Shown: positions 6,480-13,337 of the stretch, one piece after another
Layout: every line of letters begins with the position of its first letter
Numbering within the stretch: position 1 is the first letter of the stretch
NCBI GenBank assembly: GCA_034666665.1
Contig: JAXDLK010000008.1
Span: 1 to 15,921, forward strand
DNA length: 15,921 nt
Source of the DNA: JAXDLK01 sp034666665
GTDB lineage: Bacteria; Desulfobacterota; Binatia; JACPRU01
Reading direction: 5' to 3'
The notes under the pieces: generated by a model
Seen by the model: the letters and a program-made list of their open reading frames with translations, nothing else
Databases searched by the model: none
Told to the model about the DNA's origin: nothing
Position numbers and translations under genes: made by a program

Positions 6480-7400
6480 GTGGAGCTCGCGAGGCGGCGG
6501 CTCGGGCCGCCGCGGCGGATGACGGGCCGTGAACGCCGGCACGTCAACCCGGACGGAGGGATCTTCAAGCTGGCGGAGCGGTCGATCGATCGCTTCGCAT
6601 CTCGATACGTCTACCCGCGGATCGGCGGGATCGCGACGCCGTACAGCTGGCTGCTGCCCCGCCGCTTCGCGGTGGCGGACGGCCGTGTCTTCCCCCCGCG
6701 CTGGCCGCGCGGGCTCCCCCCGTTGCGCGTCCTCTTGCTGAGCGACATCCACACCGGGCCCTTCATCGACCCCCGCGCTCTGGCCCCTCTCGTGGACCAG
6801 CTGATGCAGCTCGCGCCCGATCTCGTGGCGATCGCCGGCGATGCCGTGAGCGGGGAGCCGAGCGACCTCGACGATTTTCTTCCCGTACTGGCGCCGCTCG
6901 CCCGAGCGCCGCTCGGTGCGTGGTACTGCTTCGGGAATCACGACTACTTCAGCGGCGAGCCCGAGGGAGTCTCCGAACGCTGGACCTCGATCGGCATCCG
7001 CACGCTGAAAAACGAATCGACCGACGTCGCCTGCGGCGCCGCGAGCTTCCGCATCGGCGGCATCGACGATCGCCTCCTCGGTACGCCGGACTGGGAGGCG
7101 CTCGCCGCTGGCGGAGCGGCACCCGACCTGTTGCTCGCGCACAATCCCGACGACTTCTACGAAGCGGAATCGCGCGGCGCCGCGCTGGTCCTCTCCGGCC
7201 ACACGCATGGCGGCCAGATCCGCCTTCCTGGCTGGCCGCCGATCGTCCGTCACAGTCGGTTCTGCCTCGACGAAGGTGCGTACGCCTACGGCGACGCGCT
7301 GCTCGTGGTCACACGCGGCGTCGGCGCCTCGGGTCTCCCGTGGCGTGTCGGCGCGCACCCCGAGGCGGTGATGCTCACGATCCGGAGCGCGACTCCTTGA
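6480..7400 (+). CDS. Calcineurin-like metallophosphoesterase (YkuE-type)
   Basis: The 306-residue product carries the full dinuclear-metal phosphoesterase signature: LLLSDIHTG (86-93, D89 and H91), IAGDAV (118-123, GD motif), FGNHDYF (151-157, the Asn/His-Asp motif), LAHNPD (219-224) and LSGHTHGGQ (238-246). The ending (GVGASGLPWRVGAHPEAVML) is typical of the YkuE-like branch, which includes cell-envelope and lipid-linked phosphoesterases. The substrate is not predictable. The N-terminal 80 residues are Arg-rich with no clear signal peptide or transmembrane segment. Start choice is open: GTG 6480 is the longest, while ATG 6519 (MTGRERRHVNP) is an equally good candidate and neither has a strong Shine-Dalgarno. 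A 71-nt gap separates it from the Nudix gene on the same strand, so co-transcription is plausible. Confidence 0.88.
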   Translation: MELARRRLGPPRRMTGRERRHVNPDGGIFKLAERSIDRFASRYVYPRIGGIATPYSWLLPRRFAVADGRVFPPRWPRGLPPLRVLLLSDIHTGPFIDPRALAPLVDQLMQLAPDLVAIAGDAVSGEPSDLDDFLPVLAPLARAPLGAWYCFGNHDYFSGEPEGVSERWTSIGIRTLKNESTDVACGAASFRIGGIDDRLLGTPDWEALAAGGAAPDLLLAHNPDDFYEAESRGAALVLSGHTHGGQIRLPGWPPIVRHSRFCLDEGAYAYGDALLVVTRGVGASGLPWRVGAHPEAVMLTIRSATP

Positions 7401-7471
7401 TCGTGACGCCGCGTCCGCCGCCGTTGAATCCTCGCGAGAATCCCGACAAACCGAACGCTGAGGAAACGCCC

Positions 7472-8071
7472 ATGCCGGACCGCCCGAGCCCGATCCGCCC
7501 GTGGGAGGCGGTCGAGGCTGCGATCAAGTACGACTGCCGCCTGTTCTCGATCCGCGAGCGGCGTGCTCGCTCGCCGCGTACGGGGGAGCTGCACGACTTC
7601 TGGGTGATCGAGTCGTGCGACTGGGTCAACGTCATCCCGATCACGCCGGACGGCGACGTGGTGATGGTGCGGCAATACCGCCATGGAATCTCGGAGAGCA
7701 CGCTCGAGGTCCCGGGAGGCATGGTGGATCCCGAGGACGAATCGCCGCTCGAGGCGGCACGGCGCGAGCTCCAGGAAGAGACCGGCTACGCGAGCGATGA
7801 GGTGACGCCGCTCGGTTGGATTCACCCGAACCCGGCGACGCAGAACAACCGCTGCTACACGTTCCTCGCTCGCGGCGCCGAGCGGCGCTACGACGTGCGG
7901 TTCGAGGGTACCGAGGAGACGGAGGTGGTGCTCGTACCGCTCGCCGAGATCCCGGAGCTCATCCAGAATGGCCGCATCTCCCACGCCCTCGTCGTGGTGG
8001 CGTTCCACCGGCTGCTGCTCGCGGAGGGCGACGTGCGGTCGCTCTGGAGCGGCGCGCGGGGAAAGAGCTAG
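7472..8071 (+). CDS. Nudix hydrolase, ADP-ribose pyrophosphatase-like
   Basis: This 199-residue protein resembles NudF/ADP-ribose pyrophosphatases. Its opening FWVIESCDWVNVIPITPDGDVVMVRQYRHG (43-72) and STLEVPGGMVDPEDESPLEAARRELQEETGY (76-106) contain the Nudix box. The catalytic REL-QEE-TGY core lies at 98-106. The spacing from the box Gly to the first Glu is one residue longer than the consensus because of an inserted residue in VDPEDE. The WIHPNPATQNNRCYTFLA segment (116-133) is typical of sugar-nucleotide pyrophosphohydrolases. The likely role is cleavage of ADP-ribose or a related nucleoside diphosphate derivative; the exact substrate is uncertain. GAGGAAA seven to eight nt before ATG 7472 is the best ribosome-binding site in this region and decides the start over upstream in-frame codons. 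Confidence 0.88.
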   Translation: MPDRPSPIRPWEAVEAAIKYDCRLFSIRERRARSPRTGELHDFWVIESCDWVNVIPITPDGDVVMVRQYRHGISESTLEVPGGMVDPEDESPLEAARRELQEETGYASDEVTPLGWIHPNPATQNNRCYTFLARGAERRYDVRFEGTEETEVVLVPLAEIPELIQNGRISHALVVVAFHRLLLAEGDVRSLWSGARGKS

Positions 8072-8094
8072 GGCGCGGTCCGAGCTGTGCAGGC

Positions 8095-8141
8095 CCGCTC
8101 CGAGCCGGCGGCGCCAGAAGCTCCTCGCCAGCTCGGAGCGG
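8095..8141. terminator. GC-rich inverted repeat between convergent Nudix and recQ genes
   Basis: CCGCTCCGAGC (8095-8105) and GCTCGGAGCGG (8131-8141) form perfect 11-bp arms with a 25-nt loop, 24 nt after the Nudix stop. There is no U-tract. A bidirectional terminator or mRNA-end hairpin is plausible. Its loop length equals that of the 6098-6140 element, also placed between convergent genes. Confidence 0.45.
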
Positions 8142-8152
8142 CGCCATCTTGG

Positions 8153-8210
8153 GCCCGCGAGCTCTTCTGCGAGGGCTGGACCAGCCTGCGCCCGCGAGCT
8201 CTTCTGCGAG
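8153..8210. repeat. Two copies of a 21-bp direct repeat, period 37
   Basis: Exact copies lie at 8153-8173 and 8190-8210, each running GCCCGCGAGCTCTT...CTGCGAG and separated by 16 bp. Each contains the palindrome GAGCTC. They fill the intergenic space between the 8095-8141 inverted repeat and the recQ stop. A loosely complementary stretch (CAGAAGCTCCTCGCC, from about 8114) could pair with either copy, so the whole 8072-8234 interval may fold. No coding function is seen. Confidence 0.7.
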
Positions 8211-8234
8211 CGCGTTCGGGGTGGCGGGGGTTGG

Positions 8235-9983
8235 CTAGGAGGTCGGATCGACGGGAGCGGCCGGCGCTTCGACGATTGCTTCCGACGCCGCCTCGACGAT
8301 CGCTTCCGCGGGCATCTCGACGATCGCTTCCGCCGGCACCGGCGGCGGCTGACGAGCCGGTGCCGGCTTGGGTGCGGGCGGGCTGGCGTTCCCGCCGCGA
8401 CGGCGCCGCCGGCGCTTCTTCTTCCGGTGCTCCGGTGGAGCGATCGGCTCCCAGAAGCTCGACGGCCGCTCGGGGCGGTTCGTGCAGACGTCGCAGAGGC
8501 CGCAGGCGACGCCGTCCTGCTCGCCGAAGTAGCGGCGCAGGAAGACGGCGCGGCACTCGTCCTCGTGGGTGTACTCGGCGAGTGTATCGAGACGGCGGCT
8601 GTCCTGCGTGCGCAGCGTCTCGAACTGTCCGGCGAGCGTCCGCGACTGCTGCTCGACCTCGTCGGCCGGTATGGTCACACGGATGCCGTCGTCGCCGATC
8701 TCCACGAGCTCGGCTTCCTCGAGGACCGCGAGCAGGGCGGAGGCGATGCGCGGGCCGAGCCCGGCGGAGAGCGCGAGCGCCTCGAGGGTCGGCGTACGGC
8801 CCTCGCCCGCCCAGGCGGCCAGCGCCTTGCCGACCTTGTAGAGCTGGTCGGGCCGCACGCGGCTCGTCTGCAGCAGCGCTTCGTGGATCGTCCGGTCGGC
8901 GGGGTCGTAGAGCAGGATGCAGTTCGCCTTGCGACCGTCGCGGCCGGCGCGCCCCGCTTCCTGCACGTATTGCTCGAGCGAGGCAGGCGATTGGTAGTGG
9001 ACGATGTAACGGATGTCGGGCTTGTCGATGCCGAGGCCGAATGCGCTCGTCGCCACCATCACGGTGCGGCGGCCGGACTTCATGTACATCTCCTGCTCCT
9101 GGTTACGCTCCCCGGCCGACATCTTGCCGTGGTAGCGATGCGCAGGGATGCGCAACATCTTCAGGGCCATGAAGACGTTGTCGACCTCTTTCGTCGTCGA
9201 GCAGTAGATGATCCCCGGACGGCGGAGACGACGGGCGAAGCGCACGAGCGCGCGCAGCCGGGCGTCTCCCTTGCTCTCGAGCACCTCGAACGCGAGGTTC
9301 GCGCGGTGCGGCGAGCTCGACACCACCTCCGGGTCGCGAAGCCCGAGGTAGCGGAGGATGTCCTCACGCACGTGCTCCGTGACGGTCGCGGTCAGGCCCA
9401 TCAGTGGCGGTGCGCCGAGGTCCTTCAGGCGCTCGCCGAGCTGGAGATACGCCGGACGGAAATCGTGGCCCCAGGCGGAAATGCAATGCGCTTCGTCGAC
9501 GGCGGCGAGGCTCACGCCACACTGGCGAATCGCCTCCGAGGCTTCCGCGGAGCCGAGCGTTTCCGGCGTCGTCATCACCAGCAGCGGGCCGCCCGCGCGG
9601 ACGCGCTCGAGTGCTTCTTTCCGCGCCTTCCCCCGGACGGTGCCGTCGATGCGTACGCAGGGGATGTTCCGCTTCAGAAGCTTCTCGTGCTGATCGCGGA
9701 GGAGCGCGAGCAGGGGAGAGATCAGCACCACGGGCTTCGGCAGGATCATCGACGGGATCTGGTAGCACGCCGATTTGCCGAAGCCGGTCGGCAGGACCAC
9801 GAGCACGTCGCGGCCTCCGAGCGCCGCACCGATCACGCGCTGCTGCTCGGGGTAGAGCTGCGCGATCCCGAGCCGCCTGGCCGCGTTCTCGACCTCGCCG
9901 AGCGGCCGATCGGCGGCGGCCGGCGCCTGCGAGTTGCCGCCCCCGCCACCGTGATGGCGGCGCCGCCTGCGACGTCGGCTCAT
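8235..9983 (-). CDS. recQ: RecQ family ATP-dependent DNA helicase with basic/repetitive tail
   Basis: This 582-residue superfamily 2 helicase carries motif 0 (LYPEQQRVI, 43-51), Walker A LPTGFGKS (64-71), VDEAHCISAWGHDFRP (162-177), GLTATVTEHV (196-205), IIYCSTTKEV (258-267) and VATSAFGLGIDKPDIRYIVHY (310-330), with the arginine-finger region QEAGRAGRDG (341-350). The RecQ zinc site follows: Cys477, Cys494, Cys497 and Cys500. After it comes a winged-helix-poor, HRDC-free tail containing KKKRRRRRR (521-529), Pro/Ala-rich sequence and three AEAIVE-type repeats (551-573). The N-terminus is also Arg-rich (MSRRRRRRR), then Gly-rich. RecQ unwinds DNA 3' to 5' in recombination and fork repair. HRDC is absent in many RecQs, but the basic tail is unusual. 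Upstream GGAAGGGG lies about ten nt before the ATG. Confidence 0.92.
   Translation of the reverse strand: MSRRRRRRRHHGGGGGNSQAPAAADRPLGEVENAARRLGIAQLYPEQQRVIGAALGGRDVLVVLPTGFGKSACYQIPSMILPKPVVLISPLLALLRDQHEKLLKRNIPCVRIDGTVRGKARKEALERVRAGGPLLVMTTPETLGSAEASEAIRQCGVSLAAVDEAHCISAWGHDFRPAYLQLGERLKDLGAPPLMGLTATVTEHVREDILRYLGLRDPEVVSSSPHRANLAFEVLESKGDARLRALVRFARRLRRPGIIYCSTTKEVDNVFMALKMLRIPAHRYHGKMSAGERNQEQEMYMKSGRRTVMVATSAFGLGIDKPDIRYIVHYQSPASLEQYVQEAGRAGRDGRKANCILLYDPADRTIHEALLQTSRVRPDQLYKVGKALAAWAGEGRTPTLEALALSAGLGPRIASALLAVLEEAELVEIGDDGIRVTIPADEVEQQSRTLAGQFETLRTQDSRRLDTLAEYTHEDECRAVFLRRYFGEQDGVACGLCDVCTNRPERPSSFWEPIAPPEHRKKKRRRRRRGGNASPPAPKPAPARQPPPVPAEAIVEMPAEAIVEAASEAIVEAPAAPVDPTS
8269..8340. 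repeat. Three 24-bp tandem repeats inside the recQ 3' end
   Basis: Units at 8269-8292, 8293-8316 and 8317-8340 each begin TCGACGAT(T/C)GCTTCCG. Being a multiple of three, they encode three in-frame copies of an (A/S)EAIVE-containing octapeptide near the RecQ C-terminus. The last two units are most alike, suggesting recent slippage-type duplication. Confidence 0.8.
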
Positions 9984-10276
9984 GCCGAGGGACCCCTTCC
10001 TGAGGGTCGAAACTGCTTCATACCTTGTCGGTCGGCGGCACCACCTCGGGGCTGCCGCAATGCCGTCGCGAGTCGCTTCTCATCCGACGATCGGACTCGT
10101 GACGCTGCTCTCGCCGCCCGGACCACCTGACGGTCAGCCTCCCCGATGAAGACGATCGGTTCAGCCTTCGGGAACGATGCGGGACCTCACGTCCGGCAGC
10201 AGAGCCGTAGCCAAGCTACCATCCGCCCGCGCCCCCTCCAAGAACCCCCGGGTGGCCCCTCCGGCCACACGCCCCT
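9984..10276. other. Intergenic region upstream of recQ and downstream of the exporter gene
   Basis: This 293-nt gap has no supported gene on either strand. It should contain the recQ promoter, though no good -35/-10 pair stands out. It holds small palindromes, for example CTGACGGTCAG at 10127-10137. Its right part (about 10224-10276) is strongly C-rich on the plus strand and hence G-rich on the exporter's sense strand. Confidence 0.5.
10252..10268 (-). terminator. Short GC hairpin just past the exporter stop
   Basis: GTGGCC (10252-10257) and GGCCAC (10263-10268) form a 6-bp GC stem with a 5-nt loop, nine nt beyond the exporter's TAG (10277-10279). There is no U-run after it on the minus strand, where G-rich sequence follows instead. 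It is a weak terminator candidate. Confidence 0.3.
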
Positions 10277-12607
10277 CTATCGCGAACCGCCAGCGCCGAG
10301 CAAGCGTTCAGGCTCCGGGAGCCTCGGCCGGTGTGTGACGAACCTCGGGCGGAACCAGCGGACGAGCGCGGGCAGAAGCATGAGCGCGGTCGCCGAGCAG
10401 ACGAACATCGTCACCGGTACGAAGAAGCCGACGCGCCGGAAGGCCGAGAAGCCGGAGAAGAGGTACACGGCGAAGCCGGCGCTGATGGCGAGCGCCACGA
10501 AGAGAACGGCGCGCCCGGAAGTATCCACGGCAGCGCGCAGCGCCTCGTCGACGTCGGGCGTGTGCTCGACCTCCTCCCGCAGCCGGTAGAGAAAATAGAT
10601 CGCGTAATCGGCGCCGATGCCGACGCCGATCGCCGCGATCGACGCGCCGCCGAGATCGAACGGCACACCGAGCCACGAGAAGAGGCCGAGATCCACCGTC
10701 AGCGCCATCGCCAAGGGCGCCGCGACGTACGCTCCGCCGACGACGCTCCTCAGGAGCACGCCGGCGATCGCGAAGATCACCGCCAGCAGGATGGCCACGT
10801 TCAGCACCTTGCCGTGGACGGTGTGCTCGTTCAGCGCGAGGAGCGTCGGACCGACCCCGCCCGCGAGGAAGACCCGGATGCCCGCGGGCGGGCGGGAGGC
10901 GACGGGCTCGAGGCGCGCGATCACGCGCCGCGTGAGGCCGGAATCTTCGCGGTCGAGAAAGCCGGTCACGACGGAGCGGCTATAGGAGCGGTCGACGTAG
11001 CGCTCGAATGCCGGCGACTCCGAGAGGAAGAACAGCTGTGCGATCAGGTCCGAGCGCAGCGGCAACGCGCGTCCCGCATCCTCGGGGACGAACACCTCGT
11101 AGGTGCGGCGGATCACGTCCGCGAGCGAAGACGTACGTCCGACCTCCGGGTCGCTCGCCATCGCTTCCTGGAGGCGCGTCATCAGCCCGATCGCTTCCGG
11201 AGATTTCATCGAGCCGGGCGGCCCCTCGAGGAGGACAGTGAGCGAGGTCGTGCTCGGGAAATGCTGCCGGAAGACCCGGAGGTCGCGGCCGACGGGACTG
11301 TCGGCCGACCAGTAGCTGCCCGCATCGATGTCCGTCGTCAGGCGCGGCAGCCCGGCAACGGCGGCGAGTGCCACGAGCGCGAAGGCGGCGACCACGGCGC
11401 GCGGCGATCTCTCCGCGACGCGGTCGAGCGGCCGGAGCACGGCGCCGAGCGCGCGGGACAGCGCGCCTTCGCCTCGGCTGTCCCTGCCGATCGGCCAGAG
11501 CGCCCGGAGTGCCAGCATGAAGCTCATCTCCAGCAGGACCGCCGCGACGATCCCGCAGGCGACGCCGAGGCCGAAATGCATGAGAGTAGGTACGCCCACG
11601 AGCGACAGCGCGGCGAACCCGGAGCCGGCGGTTGCGCCCGCGGCGAGCATGACGACTCCGATCCGCCGTGTGGATTCGACCAGCGCCCGGGTTCGGTCCC
11701 CGAGCCGCCGGTGCTCCTCGTAGAATCGCTTCAGCATCTGCGCCGAATGACCCGCGGCGACGGTCACGACCATCAGGGGCACGGACGCCGTCCACGAGCT
11801 CAGCGGGATTCCGGCATGACCCATGAAGCCCGTCGCCCATGCGGTCGCGAGCAGCGCCGTCAGCGTCGGCAGCACCACTCCTTGGAGTTGACCGAAGGCG
11901 AGGAAGAGAACGATCAGGATCGCCGCGACCGTCCCGGCGAAGAAGATCCCCTGCTGCCGAATCAGGATGCTCTCCGTGTTCTGCAGGATCGGCGCTCCGG
12001 TGATCGCGATCGCTCGTCCGGGCGAACGCCAGGGCGCGATCGCTCTCTCGACGCTGGCCGCGATGTCCGCGGGCCCGACGTCGTCGTAGAAGTCCGCCAG
12101 GACGAGCGCCGCTCGCTCGTCGCCGCTGACGACGGTTCCGCGGAGCAACGGCTCGCCGAGCGTGCGTGCGCGGAGCGCCGCGATGGCCGCGGCGTCCGCA
12201 GGGACCTCGCGCATCAGGTACTCGACCACGAGCGTGCCGCCCCGGTCCGCAGGCACGCGGACGTAGGGCGAGGAGAGCGACACCACGTTCTGTCGGATCA
12301 CGCCGGGCGCATCGAGGAGCGCGAGCGTGATCGCGTGCACGGCATCGAGCACGTCCTTCCGCCAGACGTTCCCCGATTGCGGCACGACCGCGATCGCGAC
12401 GAAGTTCTTGCCACCGAACTCTTCGCGGATCCGGCGGTCGACGGTCACGTACGGATGGTCCGCCGGCAGCTGTTTCTCGGGCGAGAGGTCGACCTGGAGC
12501 CTCAGGGCGCCGGCGGCCATCACCAAGCTGACGGCGAGCGAGGCGACGAGGACCGTCCACGGACGGCGCGCCACCAGCTCCGCCCAGCGTGCGAGCGCTT
12601 CGCTCAT
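10277..12607 (-). CDS. RND superfamily exporter, MMPL type
   Basis: This 776-residue membrane protein has the duplicated MMPL/RND layout. A first transmembrane helix (about 15-35, PWTVLVASLAVSLVMAAGAL) leads to a periplasmic domain (LSPEKQLPADHPYVTVDRRIREEFGG and following) and a five-helix bundle with VTVAAGHSAQMLKRFYEE. The second half repeats this plan: helix around AVVAAFALVALAAVAGL, second periplasmic domain, then a helix bundle with GIGADYAIYFLYRLREE (663-679). The Asp-Tyr in GxGADY is the proton-relay region typical of the family. Related COG1033/HpnN-like proteins move lipids such as hopanoids or export hydrophobic compounds; the cargo here is unknown. The ATG overlaps the TetR gene stop (ATGA, 12604-12607), so expression almost certainly depends on that regulator. 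A hydrophobic-compound or envelope-lipid exporter is the best guess. Confidence 0.88.
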   Translation of the reverse strand: MSEALARWAELVARRPWTVLVASLAVSLVMAAGALRLQVDLSPEKQLPADHPYVTVDRRIREEFGGKNFVAIAVVPQSGNVWRKDVLDAVHAITLALLDAPGVIRQNVVSLSSPYVRVPADRGGTLVVEYLMREVPADAAAIAALRARTLGEPLLRGTVVSGDERAALVLADFYDDVGPADIAASVERAIAPWRSPGRAIAITGAPILQNTESILIRQQGIFFAGTVAAILIVLFLAFGQLQGVVLPTLTALLATAWATGFMGHAGIPLSSWTASVPLMVVTVAAGHSAQMLKRFYEEHRRLGDRTRALVESTRRIGVVMLAAGATAGSGFAALSLVGVPTLMHFGLGVACGIVAAVLLEMSFMLALRALWPIGRDSRGEGALSRALGAVLRPLDRVAERSPRAVVAAFALVALAAVAGLPRLTTDIDAGSYWSADSPVGRDLRVFRQHFPSTTSLTVLLEGPPGSMKSPEAIGLMTRLQEAMASDPEVGRTSSLADVIRRTYEVFVPEDAGRALPLRSDLIAQLFFLSESPAFERYVDRSYSRSVVTGFLDREDSGLTRRVIARLEPVASRPPAGIRVFLAGGVGPTLLALNEHTVHGKVLNVAILLAVIFAIAGVLLRSVVGGAYVAAPLAMALTVDLGLFSWLGVPFDLGGASIAAIGVGIGADYAIYFLYRLREEVEHTPDVDEALRAAVDTSGRAVLFVALAISAGFAVYLFSGFSAFRRVGFFVPVTMFVCSATALMLLPALVRWFRPRFVTHRPRLPEPERLLGAGGSR

Positions 12608-13227
12608 CGCTCGTCCTCCGCGCGGTCGAGGCCGAGAGTCCGGAGGACGATCTGCACGACGTGCTCCCGCGTCCGGCGCGCGAGTTCCTCTTCGCCGCGA
12701 CCGTCGAGCAGCTCGCGGTACGCCTGGCCCGCGATCGCGTGGTGCATGATCATGGCGCCGGCGGAGATCAGGAAGAGCGCCGGGTCGACGTCTTTGATCT
12801 CTCCCTTCGTCGCGCGCGGCCGCAGCAGCGCATCCATCATGCCGAGCCAGCGGACGTCGTACGGCCGGGTCAGTCCGTCGCCGAGCAGGGCGCGGAGACC
12901 GAGCTTCGCGAGGTGCGGATTCGCGCGGTGATGATCGACCGCCATGCCGACGGCCCGGCCGACCTGCTCCGTGAAATCGGTCTCTTCCGCGAACGCCGTG
13001 TTCATCATGTCGCGAAGCTTCGCCTGCTCGCGATCGAGCACCTCGCGGTAGAGCTCCTCCTTCGAGCGGAAGTGATGGTAGAGCGTCGCGACCCGGAGGC
13101 GTGCCGCGCGGGCGATGTCGCGCATCGCGGTCAGGCCGTAGCCGCGCTCCGCGAAGATCTCCGCCGCCACGGCGAGCACGCGATCGCGCGTCGATCGCGG
13201 CGGCTTCTTGCGGAGTCCACTTCCCAT
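12604..13227 (-). CDS. TetR/AcrR family transcriptional regulator
   Basis: This 207-residue protein has a typical TetR N-terminal DNA-binding domain: STRDRVLAVAAEIFAERGYGLTAMRDIARAARLRVATLYHHFRSKEELYREVL (12-64). The helix-turn-helix lies at about 33-54 and the family-hallmark TLYHHFRSKEEL follows. The C-terminal ligand domain (about 70-205) is helical and His/Met-containing (MAVDHHRANPH, MIMHHAIAGQAY), with no recognisable ligand specificity. The gene precedes and overlaps the exporter by 4 nt, the usual arrangement of a repressor controlling an efflux gene it senses the substrate of. A good sigma70-type promoter and a perfect palindrome lie directly upstream, suggesting autorepression. The ATG at 13227 is preceded by no strong Shine-Dalgarno. 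It is divergent from the PAP2 gene, which may be a co-regulated target. Confidence 0.92.
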   Translation of the reverse strand: MGSGLRKKPPRSTRDRVLAVAAEIFAERGYGLTAMRDIARAARLRVATLYHHFRSKEELYREVLDREQAKLRDMMNTAFAEETDFTEQVGRAVGMAVDHHRANPHLAKLGLRALLGDGLTRPYDVRWLGMMDALLRPRATKGEIKDVDPALFLISAGAMIMHHAIAGQAYRELLDGRGEEELARRTREHVVQIVLRTLGLDRAEDER

Positions 13228-13236
13228 GGCGTCAAT

Positions 13237-13250
13237 CGAACGACCGTTCG
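13237..13250 (-). promoter_or_regulatory. Perfect palindrome, TetR operator candidate
   Basis: CGAACG-AC-CGTTCG is a perfect 6+2+6 inverted repeat, 10 nt before the TetR start. The predicted transcription start of the tetR promoter (about 13246) falls inside it, an ideal position for a repressor. It is nested in a longer bipartite motif, GTCAATCG (13231-13238) and CGTTCGGG (13245-13252), which recurs at 13277-13306. Confidence 0.6.
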
Positions 13251-13252
13251 GG

Positions 13253-13281
13253 AAAATACGGACGCCGCTTCACCGAGTCAA
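13253..13281 (-). promoter_or_regulatory. Sigma70-type promoter for tetR-exporter operon
   Basis: On the minus strand a -35 TTGACT (13281-13276) is followed by an exact 17-bp spacer and a -10 TATTTT (13258-13253). Five of six -35 bases match TTGACA. The predicted start at about 13246 gives a 19-nt leader. Confidence 0.6.
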
Positions 13282-13293
13282 TCGTGGATCGAT

Positions 13294-13322
13294 TTGCTCG
13301 TTCGGGCTGACCGTCCTAACTC
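13294..13322 (+). promoter_or_regulatory. Candidate promoter for the PAP2 gene
   Basis: TTGCTC (13294-13299), a 17-bp spacer and TAACTC (13317-13322) form a weak promoter facing the PAP2 gene. The half-site CGTTCGGG (13299-13306) sits in the spacer, so a TetR protein bound there could repress it. The -10 is poor and this call is tentative. Confidence 0.35.
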
Positions 13323-13337
13323 AGGGGAGAGAAATTG

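Noticed and set aside
8153..8210. CRISPR array
   Set aside because: Only two repeat copies with a 16-bp gap and no cas genes; too short for a spacer array.
7968..10130. A 720-codon plus-strand frame opposite recQ
   Set aside because: It is antisense to a complete RecQ helicase, its composition is shadow-like, and no domain is recognisable.
9984..10276. tRNA or small RNA gene
   Set aside because: I could not assemble a cloverleaf or a terminator-ended small RNA, and only short scattered palindromes are visible.
10331..12931. An 866-codon open frame on the plus strand opposite the exporter and TetR genes
   Set aside because: It is a GC-rich antisense shadow, with low-complexity Arg/Glu/Asp/His sequence and no motif. 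The minus strand encodes clear RND and TetR proteins here.
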